DNA from: Siderastrea siderea
Taxonomy: Eukaryota; Cnidaria; Anthozoa; Scleractinia; Rhizangiidae
NCBI GenBank assembly: GCA_964030785.1
Contig: OZ034970.1
Span: 1,732,911-1,796,910, forward strand
Length of the DNA: 64,000 nucleotides
Direction: 5' to 3'
A program made the position numbers and the translations under genes. Below are positions 45,101 through 57,832 of the stretch, in pieces. The notes under the pieces were generated by a model, which was not told the DNA's origin, made no database searches, and was given only the letters and a program-made list of their open reading frames with translations. Within the stretch, counting starts at the first letter, position 1. Every line of letters begins with the position of its first letter.

Positions 45101-46797
45101 GTTTAACTTATAGCAAAGTTTCATGCATGCCTAGAAACTTCATTGTTGACATGATACAGTGTGAAATATCGTGCCCGAAATCGACCCGAAAAGCTTTTGA
45201 GAAACGCACACCAGATCTGGAGGTCGTGGGTTCAAATCCCGCCGAGATCAAAGATTTTTCTTTGTTCCGTGATGTTAATGTGTGATTTCCTTTTGAAGGC
45301 CGTGAGCCCGGGGGGAATTCAATAGGGCGTTTGCTGACTTCATAGCACTCTCAGATACAAAATATTGTAACTGTTTGATCACTTGCAATGACTTGCACCC
45401 GAGTTGATCTGTATCTATATTTCACGCGCAAGTTGGCTGGTCATGCATGTTGTTGATCGTTTGGCTACCCGTCGCAATTTGACACACTATTTCTTCTCAG
45501 TGTAGAATTGGCTTGTTTCGTTCAGCCGCCAAGGATGCATTGCGTGTCCGTTTACCTTGGTTGAAAGAGAGATATCGAAATCATTACTGATTATGCGGTT
45601 CAAAACCTTAACACGCCGTTGGTATTTTCAAATCCACACTCGTGCATTTTTTGTAATTTTGCAAAATATTGAAAAAACAAAAAACAAAACGAAATTAAAT
45701 AGTACTGCATGTAAGTACCTCTTGAGAGTTTTCGTTTGAATGGTCACCCTATATTGCTTGAGTATTTCATCCGTAGAAGTTAAACCGCCTTGCGTGACTA
45801 AATCTTTGACACTTGGACTTGATTAAAGTGTTAAAAATGACCGTTTTGTTGACTTTATTTAATATTCTGTCATGTCCTCTCCACAGTTCCTCTGGCTGCG
45901 ATAATATTTCTGGCATTTCTTGGAGGATGTCTCGTGTTTGTGTTTATCCTGTACAAGATCCTTAATTCCGAAATATGCAAATTGGACCGTGATAGACTGG
46001 GCGGGACAAAAGGAGCAAGCTATGTTGAGTTAGGCCAGTCCCCACCTATGGGCGAGGACGTTCTTGAAGACACAGATAGTGTAGATTTTATGGAGCAGGA
46101 GACCACGACAAGTGATCGATCTTTAGACATTGAGGGGGACCATGACTGGCAAAAGCCACTACAAGCTAAAAGTAGAAGTCTGGGGGATTTGTTATCGGAT
46201 AAGCCGGCTAAACCTCCCCCTCGGAGAAAGCTTACAACGTGGGAACGACCTTCCATTGAAGCTGTAAAGGCTGCCACCCATCTGAACGTTCTTACTGCAT
46301 ATGGCGACACGTCATCTACCCAAGTCAGAAAGCCTCGTGAATCGAGAGGTGAAATCAACTGCATCGCAAAACTTCAAGTTTCCGTCGGGTTTTCACAGAC
46401 CTCCCAGCGCTTAGAAGTGACCATTATTCGTGTACAAGACTTTCCTGAGTCAATCTCCCTAAACAGCGCTACCTCGGCAATGTCCGTCCATCTGACATTG
46501 ATGCCGTCGAAGCGCTTTCGATTCAAAACGAAGACAAAGGCGACAGCCGATGTTACTATCAACGAGACTTTCGTGATGCGTGGCGTTACAGAGAATGAGC
46601 TTTTGGACAGTACGTTTCGTTTCAGGATCTACGCCCAGGGATCAATGAAAAAGGGAAAACTACTGGGCGAAACAGAAACAAACGTGACTGATTTTGATCT
46701 TGATGATATCGTGTCTACAATGTGGATCATGATACCCCCTGTTACCGAAGAGCATCATAAAAAACCTGCGAAGCCGAAGCATGGGCAACGCAAATAA
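42162..46797 (+). CDS. single-pass membrane protein with one C2 domain (synaptotagmin-like)
   Basis: Exons 42162-42276 and 45887-46797 join in phase 1 (donor GTAAAG, acceptor CCTCTCCACAG): 1026 nt, 341 residues. A signal peptide (1-~23, ending SFVYG) is followed by a short Ser/Thr-rich ectodomain (24-38), one membrane helix (~39-61, VPLAAIIFLAFLGG...), then a cytosolic region with acidic clusters (about 85-125), a Pro-rich KPPPRR stretch and a C2-like beta domain (~190-325: IAKLQVSVGF, LEVTIIRVQDFP, NETFVMRGV, LLGETETNVT). The usual aspartates of the calcium-binding loops are not apparent, so calcium-independent binding is likely. A plausible role is membrane trafficking or scaffolding; that is inference. 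Human synaptotagmins carry two C2 domains; only one is present here. Confidence 0.8.
42277..44342. other. left half of the C2-gene intron
   Basis: Non-coding apart from a candidate alternative first exon at 43454-43460. AT-rich. Confidence 0.4.
43454..43460 (+). other. candidate alternative first coding exon of the C2 gene
   Basis: ATG CAA G followed by a strong donor GTAAAG at 43461, in the same phase 1 as exon 1. Joined to 45887 it would give a protein starting Met-Gln directly before the membrane helix, without signal peptide. Confidence 0.3.
44343..44497. repeat. 22-bp perfect inverted repeat enclosing SINE copy B
   Basis: 44343-44364 is the exact reverse complement of 44476-44497 (core TTCTGTTAGTGACAC). 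The right arm is part of the SINE tail; the left arm is not present next to copy A. Confidence 0.9.
44379..44502 (+). mobile_element. tRNA-derived SINE, copy B
   Basis: tRNA-like head 44379-44450 with a 7-bp acceptor stem including G-T pairs (TCTCTTG with TGGGAGA), the same 8-nt anticodon loop as copy A, B box GGTTCGACTCC, and the same tail (GTGCCTGTGTCACT...AATAAAAACATCTT). Confidence 0.75.
44944..45250 (+). mobile_element. tRNA-derived SINE head split by a MITE
   Basis: The left part (44944-44981) has the tRNA-like D arm TAGCTCAATC...TTAGAGCG. The right part (45215-45250) has the variable region and B box GGGTTCAAATCCC. Between them lies a 233-bp insert. Confidence 0.7.
44982..45214. mobile_element. 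MITE inserted in a SINE
   Basis: Imperfect inverted ends GGCGCCTTTCTCGAAAG and the complement of GGTGTGCGTTTCTCAAAAG. ATCTGG is duplicated on both sides (44976-44981, 45215-45220). Confidence 0.7.
45251..45886. other. right part of the C2-gene intron
   Basis: Non-coding. 45720-45790 is a fragment of the minisatellite family at 33410-34030 (TTTGAATGGTCAC, then a match to its spacer). Confidence 0.5.
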
Positions 46798-47350
46798 TAG
46801 AGATGATTTTGAAGGAAATAGCGTTGAAACGCATAATACTGTTGTCAACTTGTGCTTAAGTTATTCCCTTCGCTCTTAAACTCTGGCTAAACGGAGCCGC
46901 AAATAGACGCAAGTTTCAAAGTGCTGTTCCTTGTATTTGCTTAAGATGAGTTGCAATACGTGTCCCAATGCACTTTGATTTAGTGTTCAATTTCGCGCGC
47001 ATTCATGGCGGAGGTCTTGCGGTCTATCCACCCAACTTAAATCAGCGCAAGTTTGTCTCAGCAGCAGTGCCGCAAGCGCAAGGCTTCATTGCAGTATTAT
47101 AGTATTACTTTAAAATGTTAAAATGATGTTGGAATAGAAGGAAAGGCAAAAATAATGGCTTAAGTTTGTACAAAATTAGGATGGAAGTGGATTACAACTT
47201 GGAAAAATATGGGTGTAAAAAATGACCCTGCTCTCCCTTTGATAAAATCACACGATTGACTTAATTGCTGAGGAACTGGCTTCTTAATTGCGTCTGCTTG
47301 CCAGTCTGTTTGGCCATTTGACGCAAACCTGTGTACACTCTTCTTTTATA
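46798..47350. other. 3' flank of the C2 gene
   Basis: No gene or clear repeat seen. Confidence 0.4.
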
Positions 47351-47476
47351 TAAAAACCATTTTTATAAGAACGTTGAAGTTGAGATTTGCCCCAAAATTT
47401 AAGAAAATATGTGGGATAAAATAAGAACATCCTCAGGCTCAGCCAAATTTTACTCGTTCTTATAAAAAAATGGTGT
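47351..47476. mobile_element. small MITE-like inverted repeat
   Basis: Imperfect inverted ends around CCATTTTTATAAGAACG and CGTTCTTATAAAAAAATGG. Confidence 0.55.
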
Positions 47477-47539
47477 ACTAAACTTGGCATTCCCAATCTT
47501 GTCTCCTCGTTATTCCATGACACATGAGCACCAATTAAC

Positions 47540-47770
47540 TTCTGTACGTCAGAGTAGGGTACTGCTCAATAGCTTTCTATAGAATGGTTACCCTTTTAGA
47601 TTCACGAAGGAAGCCCACCTTACATTAGTGCGGGAGCATACTGGTATGTGGCTATCATTTGAATGGTTACTTTTCATCCACGGATACAAACATGTCGAAT
47701 TCCTTCTCACAGCAGTATGAACAGTGCATCGGTAAATAATTGCTCAGTGAATTATATTTAAATGACCTCA
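47540..47770. repeat. dispersed copies of the HECT-intron minisatellite unit
   Basis: Degenerate units with GTACTGCTCAATAGCTTTC and CATTTGAATGGTTAC, as in 33410-34030. Confidence 0.6.
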
Positions 47771-47794
47771 CTTTGGTCACACACTGCCGGTCCA

Positions 47795-47876
47795 GATGAC
47801 GTAAATTAGGGAGCACGTGACCTCAGACTTGCTCCTGTGACGTAGATTAAGGAAGACGTGACCTCAGCTTTGTTCC
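47795..47876. repeat. 41-bp direct repeat, two copies
   Basis: Two adjacent units sharing TGACGTA(A/G)ATTA(G/A)GG, then ACGTGACCTCAG. Confidence 0.8.
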
Positions 47877-50800
47877 CAAATCACAACTGCAATTATTCAT
47901 TTCCAGTTTCTCACTTCCTTCCATCGATGACATTGTGGATATTTTCCTTTCAAATAAAGGAACTTTTTACAACACACGTTCCTGAAACTACTTCACATAC
48001 CGTCCTGAGCTCGTGGGCCTTCTTAATCAGTAGCACGAGTAGACCGCAAAAATTTAGGATTTTGGAGTTTCGAGGGCTTTTTTCGCAGACTTTCTTTAGG
48101 TGTTGTTTGGATTCAGGTGACAGAGTATCGAAAAACAAATTAGGTTATGGGCACTACCTTTTTATCTGTATTTCTATAGATTCACTGTAATATCCAATGT
48201 GATATTCGCATCTCGTCACTGGGCAAAGTAATAACTTTCTTGGATTCCAAGACACTCAAAAGTCGCTCTACACAGTGAGTCAACCTAATCACCTCTGAAA
48301 ATTGCAAAATTGTCAGTTTTACTGTTGTTGATATCTTCCTGTTAGCAGTGGTCACGGGGAGGGGTGGGGTAAAAATATGAACCACATCCACAAAACGCGT
48401 CTGTATCCTTTCACGGCTTCTTTTCACCCTACCTTAATATGCAAATGTATTTATTTAGTGTTTGTCCAAGTTCGTCCCACATGAATTACGTGTCTCTGGT
48501 GAAAAGATCGCCTATGCCTTGTCCGATGCGACCAAAACTAATAAAAGTAACCGGCTAGTTGGAGTAAAATACCAATTAATACTTTGCTTTGGTTTCTGTT
48601 AAGGATAAAACTAAATTGAGGTTATGCTAAAAGAAATGAGATCGTGTTGCACGTAGTCCGGGGGATTCCATTCACCATTTTCGCTGAGACCCAATCAATT
48701 TTCATGTGGAGGCCAACAACACGAATCAACGATAAATAAATAAATAATTGAATAAATAAATAAATGAATAAAAACACTAATGTACACCAGTTAAACGTCT
48801 TTTAATCTCCACATTTAACACCATGTGGCAGAATAATAAAGTGAATTTAATGTAAATAAGCTAGCTAATGTTACTGCACCTTGAACGCCCTTCACCTTAA
48901 AATTGTTTTTAACTGATTACTTATCGGAAAAGAACTTCCTCGTATACGAGCTAAAAACAAGGAAATCCGGTTTTTGATCGAATGTCGATAAAGAATCAGG
49001 CGCTTGAGTGAAAAACGCTCGTGCTTTAATACGCTTCACCAAATTGAACAAACATACATTGTTCTTGTTTCTCAACCATAAGAAGCGAAACTGAAAGTCT
49101 AAAAACAACAGTGACTTGCACACGGTTGCACATCAGCTGCACGTTTTCACGCATTCTCGACTCCACAGCTCTTTTGCGCATGACCGAGAATGGTTTTCAC
49201 GCGCTTAACAGGGAAGAAAAGAGATCCTGGGAACGAGGTTGTTGGCATGCATGTTGTCCTGGGCTCTGCAACGCAAGCTAATTTTCCCGCACTTGGCACG
49301 GCTTCCATGTTTTCCCGTGCCTAGCACCGCGCATGTTTAACCGCACTTCAAGAGAGGATGAGGTAAGAGAGCGAATCCCCGTGCCCCATGATAATTATTT
49401 GAAATTTATTATTAGTTTGCAACACCATAGTTAATAAAAGAATCTGGTTATGAAACTCAACAAAGTCCTTTGTTTTATGTTTTTGTTACCGTTTATTAGC
49501 CTTAACCGTGCACAAACAACAATAGGTCTTGAATTTTGCATGAGCAACTGACCAATAAAAATGCCACTATTAAGTTATGAAGCCATAGTTTGCGAACGTG
49601 AAACAAAAGATGGTGCACGGTCGTAGTACTTTCAACATAAATTGCAGTACCTTTGTTAAGGCCCTTGAAACGTGCAAGTTTTCATAACCAGTCCCTCGAG
49701 TAACTATGGCAACACATGCTGCGAAGGTTATTTTTCAGTATCTTTTGTTCCCATGTCAACATTCTAAAATTACAGACGTCATTCTAACTGACCAATGAGC
49801 TGTCGTCCTTAAAATAACCACGCAGTATGACAGAACCAAAAATAGATTTCAATTAATTTTCATCAGAACAGCCCATGTATGGGGGATTCGTTCTCTTCCT
49901 TAATCCTCTCTTGCCGTACTTGGTAAAAGTTGAAAGTTTTCCCACGCGAAAGAATTACTATATTTTTAACAGTCATTACACATAACCGAAGCTACATAAC
50001 TGAATACTACATTACTCTACACAAATACGTTTAATTACACTACATTACGTAACTGAAGCATCAACGCTTCTCACAAGACATGGGTTATGGTTGAATTGAA
50101 GAGCAGACAAAGTTAGAAGATACAATAAAATAGTACAAGTAAATAATTTACATAAGTGTACAGTCTCGTAAGTGCAAAATAACACTTTCAAATTTTAAAA
50201 CGTACTATCTGATTAATGTTAAGGCAAAAAGTAACAAAATGAAACGCAAACGTTACTGTTTTTCCGTGTCTTTAACTAACGGTGTTTTAAACCCCAAAAT
50301 TATTTTTTACTAAAATTTAAGGACATGAATCTTCCCTCTTTCTTACAAACTATTATTTTTTTTAATTTTAGAAAGTATCATTTCTTTATACTATAAATCT
50401 ATTGTAGCAGAGTAGCTGGCCATACACAAAGCTACTGCACATCACTTTTAGTCGTACAAACGCTAAGACAAAATGTGCTTGCTAAAAACACACCGGAAAA
50501 AAAAAACAAACAAAACTAAACAGAAACCTTCGGCAGGAGAAAAACATTGGAAACACTGGTTCGTGATGTTTCTGCTGCAAGAAACAACAACAAAAACAGA
50601 AAAACAAAACCAAAAGCAATAGAAATATAACAATCAAGTCTAAACTTCAGCTAAATTAGGTGCCAAGTTCAAAAAAAAAAGAAACAAACAAACTAACTAA
50701 TAAAGGAAAAGGGAAAACAAACAAAAAAAGGAGAGAGATTGCGAAGCACTGCTTAAAATCACGTGTTAACTCCCACTAAACCACGTGCCAAGCTCGTGCT
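47877..50800. other. gene-poor region and 3' flank of the CoA-transferase gene
   Basis: No exon recognised. 49349-49380 and 49881-49912 form an imperfect inverted repeat (AAGAGAGGAT ... CGAATCCCC) that may bound an old ~560-bp element. 50480-50740 is A-rich on the plus strand and may be part of the 3' UTR of the minus-strand gene. Confidence 0.4.
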
Positions 50801-53800
50801 TTAGTCAGGTGATGGCATACACTTGAGTCGTTCAAAAGCAGCTGCCTCCAGTGCCTCTCTGTGATCCGGATGTGCGATTCGTATCAGTTCATGAGCTCGT
50901 TGACGTAAGTTCTTGCCAAACAGGTAGGCGATTCCGTACTCTGTGACAAGGTAATGCACGTGAGCACGAGTTGTAACCACGCCCCCGCCTAAAAGAAATT
51001 CAGCTATATCAATCTTCTACTCAGCTAAAAGGCGCTGTTACATAACACAGCTTGTCTTAGAATGGCGTTGAGAGACACGCTGCAAGACACACTTTACAGT
51101 GTAAAATATCTTGCAAAACCGAATAACCTGACGGTTGTAGTGTACTTTCTCAAGGGCAACAGCAACTTCTTTCAACGCGTTGCAAAGTGTATCACGCTTT
51201 TCTGCAAAATCTCTTTTTGTTACCTCGTGCGCTTCCGTCAATCCACTCAAGTTCTTTGGAGCCACGGTCGCCCGAGAGGGAGGCAGAAGCGACTAGGAGC
51301 ATTGCTACCCCCGCGTACCGCAACTAGAGGGAATGCTAGCCCATCTTAGAACTACCCCAAGCATTTTGTTAGATTTCCCTTAGGGACCGTTCATTCTTTA
51401 TGAGGTAGGGGGGCTGGTGGGATTTGAGGGGGCCATGCAAAAAAAATATGGCTTCAAAGGAGGGGCCAGCCACAAAAATATGGTGTGTAAAGGGGGGGTC
51501 ACCCAAAAAATGGCCTTTAAGTTTAGTAGTGACAGCGTCTGTAATAATGCAAAAAACAGTGCCAGAAGGCCTAAAATAGCGTTTCTAAGGTTCTGAAAAT
51601 TCAAATTTTCTCGGGGGAGAATGCCCCCGTACCCCCTACTTTACTATACACCTAACGGCAACTCTACCACACCAACTGTTTCATTACAAAATACAGCCAG
51701 GGGAATGTGAAATTCTTTTTTGGCCTCGGCCGGTCTAATTCTTAAACAACTGAACAACTGATAACAGTGTCCAAAATAATGCTTTAAACCGGCATGAATT
51801 TTCTGCTTATGTACTTCAGAATGCAGCAAATTGCAATAGAGCATCTCTAGATGTTCAAAATTTTCCAGGGGAAGATACCCCTGGAACCCCTACCAGAAAA
51901 TTACTTTAGTGCTTGTCAATAAAGACATTTTCTCCTGTAAAACTTGAGTGTTAAAAGTGACTGTGTAATTTAAGCTTGATAAGTTTTAGATTTACTTTAT
52001 CACTTTTTCTGTCTTTATTTTTTTAGGGGGGGGGGGGGGTCATTTAAAATATTTAGGACTACAAGGGGGAGGCCAGGTAAAAAATTTCTAAAGTAGAGGG
52101 GGGTGATTATATTTTGCAGGCACTACCCATCAAATCCCACCAGCCCACCCCACCCCATAAAAAATGAACGGTCCCTTAGGTATCCATTCATACAACTAGG
52201 CAAAGGAGCAATGATTCTACTCTGCGGTCTTACTCCAGAAATCGCGATTCATCCTCTACACCACGCTGTAAAAGCCGTCGTCAGTAAATCAAGATTAATC
52301 TTCAAAGAAACATTGTGTGTGTGGAACTTTAAAAAGGCGACTACCTGCTTGGTACACCATCTACGACCTTCAATTATTTATTCTACAACCTTAGCCAATT
52401 TTGTTGGGAAGGTGATCACATTTTACAGTGCTTTTGTATCCCTCCCCTCCCCCCTTTTCAATGTTGGATTTCAATGGAGTTTTCTTCTGCAGTGTTGTCT
52501 GGCAAACATTCAACCCTGAAACGGGGTGTGGGGGGGACCGGCAAATAGAGACAGAGACTAAGTTATGACGGCATATTTAGACAAGAACTGATGAGTAAAA
52601 TCTTACTAAAATTCTGTTGATGGTCAAACCTTCCCAACAACTTGTGACGAAAGTTGTAGTTTACAACGCACTTTTTTTTTCTTACATCACGTCGTGTTTG
52701 CCACACCCCCGCTTCCCAAAGATGGTGGCAAAGCCTTCTGCTAACGTAACAAACATACTTTGGTTCCCAGTCGTGAACTTACCTTGTTTTAAGAAAGGTG
52801 TAATCTTCGATTCTCCTTTTTTAGTGACAGAATTCATTGCAAGGATTGGTTTACCTTGACCATCTGCACCCAGGGCAGCTCCACGTAAAAAGTCCACCTG
52901 ACCTCCAACGCCTGAAAAAGCAGTTAACAAATGACACTAGTTATCTATTGTGAGGAGGGGTTTCAAGTCTTTTGTAAAACTCAGTAAACGCTCCAAACAA
53001 ATATTGGAACGAATTAAATTCAGTTCACTCAAGCGCACAAAACACATGAAATGGAGATTCCCAAAACAGAAGAATTTTATGATGCAGCTGGCCAAAAAAA
53101 CAAGGTGAAGTTGAGATCATGTTGGCGTCAACCTGGATGGTGAATTCTGCCATTCTTTATGACTTATGGGAAGTCCGGTGACGTTAAAGAATCACTTTTT
53201 AAAATCTCTTCAGGATCAGTTAACTAAGTTGATTTTCGGGATCATTTTTGGGTCCGTCTGGTTAATTTTATCATTCTGTGGTCCGTCTGATCAATTTCAT
53301 GGGTCATTTTGTGGCCTGTTTCATTAATTTTATAGGCTCATCTGTACTGAGCCTGTCTCGTTAATTTTAAGCTCATTTGGTCTAGTCAATTTTAGGGACC
53401 ATGTTTTTCTTAGTCTGATTAATTTTAGGGACCATCTGTGGTGAGATAAATTGGTGATCAAGCTAAAGTGGAACTGGTTCATATTGGAGAACACTTTGGG
53501 TTCAAAGGGGTTGAAAGTAAAGTTCCTTACACTGCAGTTTGACTACCTGAGTACAATCTTGTTCCAATAGAATCCGACACAACTTGGCCAGTAAGGTCCA
53601 CCTCAATACACGAGTTTATTGCAGTCACCCTAGGGTTCTGGCTGACGGTTGACACCAAGTTGACAAAACCAACGTCCAGCATCACTGTGGAAATAAGAGT
53701 TGAAACAAATGAAATAACAGTTTAATGGTAACAGGCAGGGCTAAAAATTAACTTTAGTGCTTGGTCGCCACTCGGGCCAGTATCCCTGAATTCTTAGTGG

Positions 53801-55955
53801 CCCAGGCCAAAATAAAGTGGCCCTCAAATTTTCTCTGCTAACACAAAAAAATTTTAAACCATTTTTGCTCGAATAAACGCCTCACGGATGTTTCGGCCCG
53901 TGTTTTCTAGTAGGGTGTTCGACTGACACGCCAAAAGAAATTTGCTTGATCTTAACATTGTCTTGAAAGCTCACATTTGCCAGTGTACTGTCGAGAAATT
54001 GGTTAAATTGTTATAATAATAAAAACTTTGTTCGGTCTGTGTTGGGTATCATTCGTCTCGTTCTTCTCTGCCCTATAGGTCAGAACCTATAGGTTTTGAC
54101 TTGCTCCATGAACTCCCAAAGAAAAACCGGACCATTTTTTCCTAATACGGATAAAACGATCTTCTCAACGCCTATAAACTACAGTATCACGATTCTCAGT
54201 TTCTTTCGAATGCTTTTGAATTCAGGTGAAAAGTAAGCCTGTTATATCGAGCAGTGTTGAGCGATTCTGCCGATATTCATGTTTGAAAACGTACCGCATC
54301 TGGTGTCAACAAAATCAAAATGGCGTCTACATATCGGAGCGATCTAAAAACTCGATCATGAACGGTTTGAATTTTGCACTTTAGAACGAAACTTTTACTA
54401 CAATTGAGGAACTAAGAGTTGAGGAAAGAAAGGAAAGAAAAGAAAGGTACTCCAAGGAAAAACATTTTATTTTATTGTTATTGTTATTCTTTTCGTACTT
54501 CTCAAATCGTAGTCGCCCTTCGGGTGGTCAAACCTTAACTTTTAGTGGCCCTGGACAATTCTTAGTCGCCACGGGCGACCGTGCGACCGCCACGGTTTAA
54601 CCCTGACAGGGTTTCTTTTAGAGCGAGGTAATGCGGCAATGCTGCAATCAAAATATATTGGCACACTTAACTGAGCGTCAAGTGTGGCAACCAAATTGTG
54701 CGGTTCCAGAAAATATCCATACTCCCACCACAGAGGGTCACTGGAAATTCCGAGGGGGAGGGGGATCTTAAAGGCAAAAATTTTAAAGGAATGTATGAGC
54801 CTAAACTGGAATTTCCAAAGGGGTGGGGGTTCAAAGCAAAAAAAGTCCTCTGTAGGGGGAGTATGGATATTTTCTGGAACAACACATTTCGCCAAGGAAG
54901 CCTATCCTCTGGCTACAAAGAGGTTTGGCATTTGAATACCTTTTTCAAACAGGATTATTTTAATACTGATCACTTTGCAATTGTTTCACAACAAAATTTA
55001 AGTATACAGTTACACACAACAGTTCCACTACAAATTATTAATTTACCGACACAGCTAAAGACTTATAAAAAGTTCAATACCTCAATTTAATGGTATCCAG
55101 TCATCTTGCCACCAGGAAGACTCGCCACCAACCATCTCGCCACTACAAGTCACCTCGCCACCAACCACCTTGCCAAGAGGTGAGGTCATCTCGCCACCAC
55201 CAATCCGCCACCAGCTGAGGTCACCTCGCCACCAAACATAAAATACACTAAAATGAAATTTCGAGTAAGTACCATGTGATGTGGAGCCTCTGAATATAGG
55301 CTAATTTGCCTTTAGACGGTTTACAGTTCCCCGTTTGATAGCTGAGATCTTATGCTTCGATCGAACCGCCACCATCTTGATTTTTTATGTTGAGTGCAGC
55401 CTGGGGACAGTGCCAAAGCTACCCAGGGTTCCCTGACCAGGGTTTATACTGGCGGAAGATGGTGGCCGTTCGCGTTCAATTGTTCAATCATATATATCAA
55501 ATGAAATAAAATACCAACATTCGAGGAAAACAGGGTCATGACACGCTAGTATCACGTCTCCTAGTTGTGTCCCTTAATAACCGGTTCAAACTACTGTTTA
55601 AAAAAGAAGGTCACAAGCCAAATGTGTGCAGCCGAAGAAGCAGTTACAGTTATAAACCCTGACGAGGGAGCCCTCGATAGCTTGGCACTGTCCCCAGATT
55701 GCGCTCAACATAAAACAAGCAAGATGGCAACGGTTCGATCGAAGTGTAAGATCTCGACTATCAAGCGGCAAAATGGGGGACTGTGAACCGTCTAAAGGCA
55801 ACTTAGCCTAAAATCAGAGGTTCCACATCACACGGTACTTGCTTGAAATGTGTGAACCTTACTTAAGTTTTTATTTTAGTGCATTTCATGTTTGGTGGCG
55901 AGATGACCTCATCTGGTGGCCGATTGGTGGTGGCGAGGTGGTTGGTGGCGAGATG

Positions 55956-55988
<33 letters not shown>

Positions 55989-57801
55989 CGTAAACCAATT
56001 TAATAATAAGCACTGTCACTTTTCAGTGAAATATGTACGTGAAGTGAAATGATTTACTTTGGGACTCCTTTCACAGTAAGTTGTGAAAAAAGTCTCTAAA
56101 TATCTAAAGGAGATACCACTGATTTCTAGAATAGATCCTAAAATGGTAGAACCTTTTTTTTGTCTGTGTGTGAACTTTCGATGTCTAAATAGCAAAATGC
56201 AAAATAAATGTAAATGAACTCACGTAATATGATCTAGTGTATGGGGATTAATGTACATGGCAATTGACCAATTTCCAGTAATATATCGGCATTCATAGAA
56301 TCTGACAAGACAGCTTATAATGACTCACCTACAAAAGGGTTTTGGTCAATAAATTCAAACACTTTTTCTGTTCCAATAACAAAACTTCCCACACATCTGC
56401 CAGGCAGCACTTTCTTTAGAGCATTAGTCACCGCTCCCCTCTCAACCAAAGGTACCACACCATCACTAAACATCTCTGAGTGAATTCCAAGATTCCTGTG
56501 ATCCATCAACCGACTCAGGCATGCATCTGGTATGGAGCCAATGCCTTAAAATGGAGGGAAAAGCTACCTTATCACCAAGGAGAGAACAACACAGGGGTTT
56601 CATTAACGCCAAGCAGGTGGGCAAATTCACCGGCTGTGAACATGATTTTGTGAAAATGTTTGCCTGCCTGTGACGAACATTTTCCCTCTTTCCTTATGGC
56701 TGCTAGGACACAAACAAGTTTGCTGAAGAGAAAATGTTAACTTAAGGAAACATTATTACCCATTTCACCAAAAGTTTAATAAAGTTTATCTAGAGTGAAC
56801 TTGTTAATTTTCCTCCTCTCCTAGTCAATGCATCATTTCAAATACCAGAATGCCCTCTGATAACCACCTGATCCCCGCCCTCAACAGCAGCTGCCTGAAA
56901 ACGATTTGTAGTAATAGAAAGGAGGGGATAGGTCCCCTCGCATTCTACAGGTAGGAGGTGGAGACAAAATTACAGTGTCCTGGACTGTAAGCGACAAAAA
57001 ATCATGCACCTGCATAGTCACGTAGGAGGCAAAATCACTGGGAACAGACACACACAGAATGTTACATAAGACCTTAACTTAAAATATTACAAGTTGAAAA
57101 CAAGCACAGAACTATTTGTTTCTTTATTTAAATGGTATTACCCTCCACCCCTCCTCCCTGCAGATTTTGACCTTAACTACAAAACCAGTGACTTATCTTA
57201 GCACTGATTTCATTACAGTTGCAGAATTCAGCCTTGATTAACAAAACCCAGGCCTTTCCATTCTTAGCTTTCAAGTGGCCAGGGTGTGATTTCTAGGGGA
57301 AAGTAGCTGGTAATAAACTAATCAAAGAATACCTCTGATGCCTGCAGTTGTGTTTTTGTCATTTTCAAACTCTGAGTAGCCAGCCATCTTCACTGCTGTA
57401 GCCTGAAAACCATCTTCAGAGTAACTGAATATTTTATTGGTTTAATTAGTGTTTTCATTTTTTGTAAACTTACCCATTTGAAGAGTAGCACCATCTTCCA
57501 CAAGGTTTTCAGCAATAAGTTGACCAATTTTAGCTTCCTCTGGAGACTCGGGCTTGATCCTGAGTTCAGGTAGTTTAAACTCTTGAACACACAGCACGTC
57601 AAGATGGGATTGGTGGATTCCACCAGGGCCATGTGTGCGAGGACAGCGAGGGTTGACAAGCCCTTCAAGACCATGTAAATAATAAGTTTATACTGTTCCT
57701 AGTGTACATGGTTGCACATATAATGCAACAGGTTTAATAATAATAATTATAATAATAACAATAATAATAATTATTATTATTATTATAATCATTATTATTT
57801 A

Positions 57802-57832
<31 letters not shown>

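Noticed and set aside
54684..55090. 83- and 130-residue ORFs over the 178-bp MITE
   Set aside because: They read through the inverted repeat and low-complexity G-rich sequence; no coding signature.
55565..55801. ORFs on both strands in the centre of the MULE-like foldback
   Set aside because: They arise from the inverted arms and have no domain.
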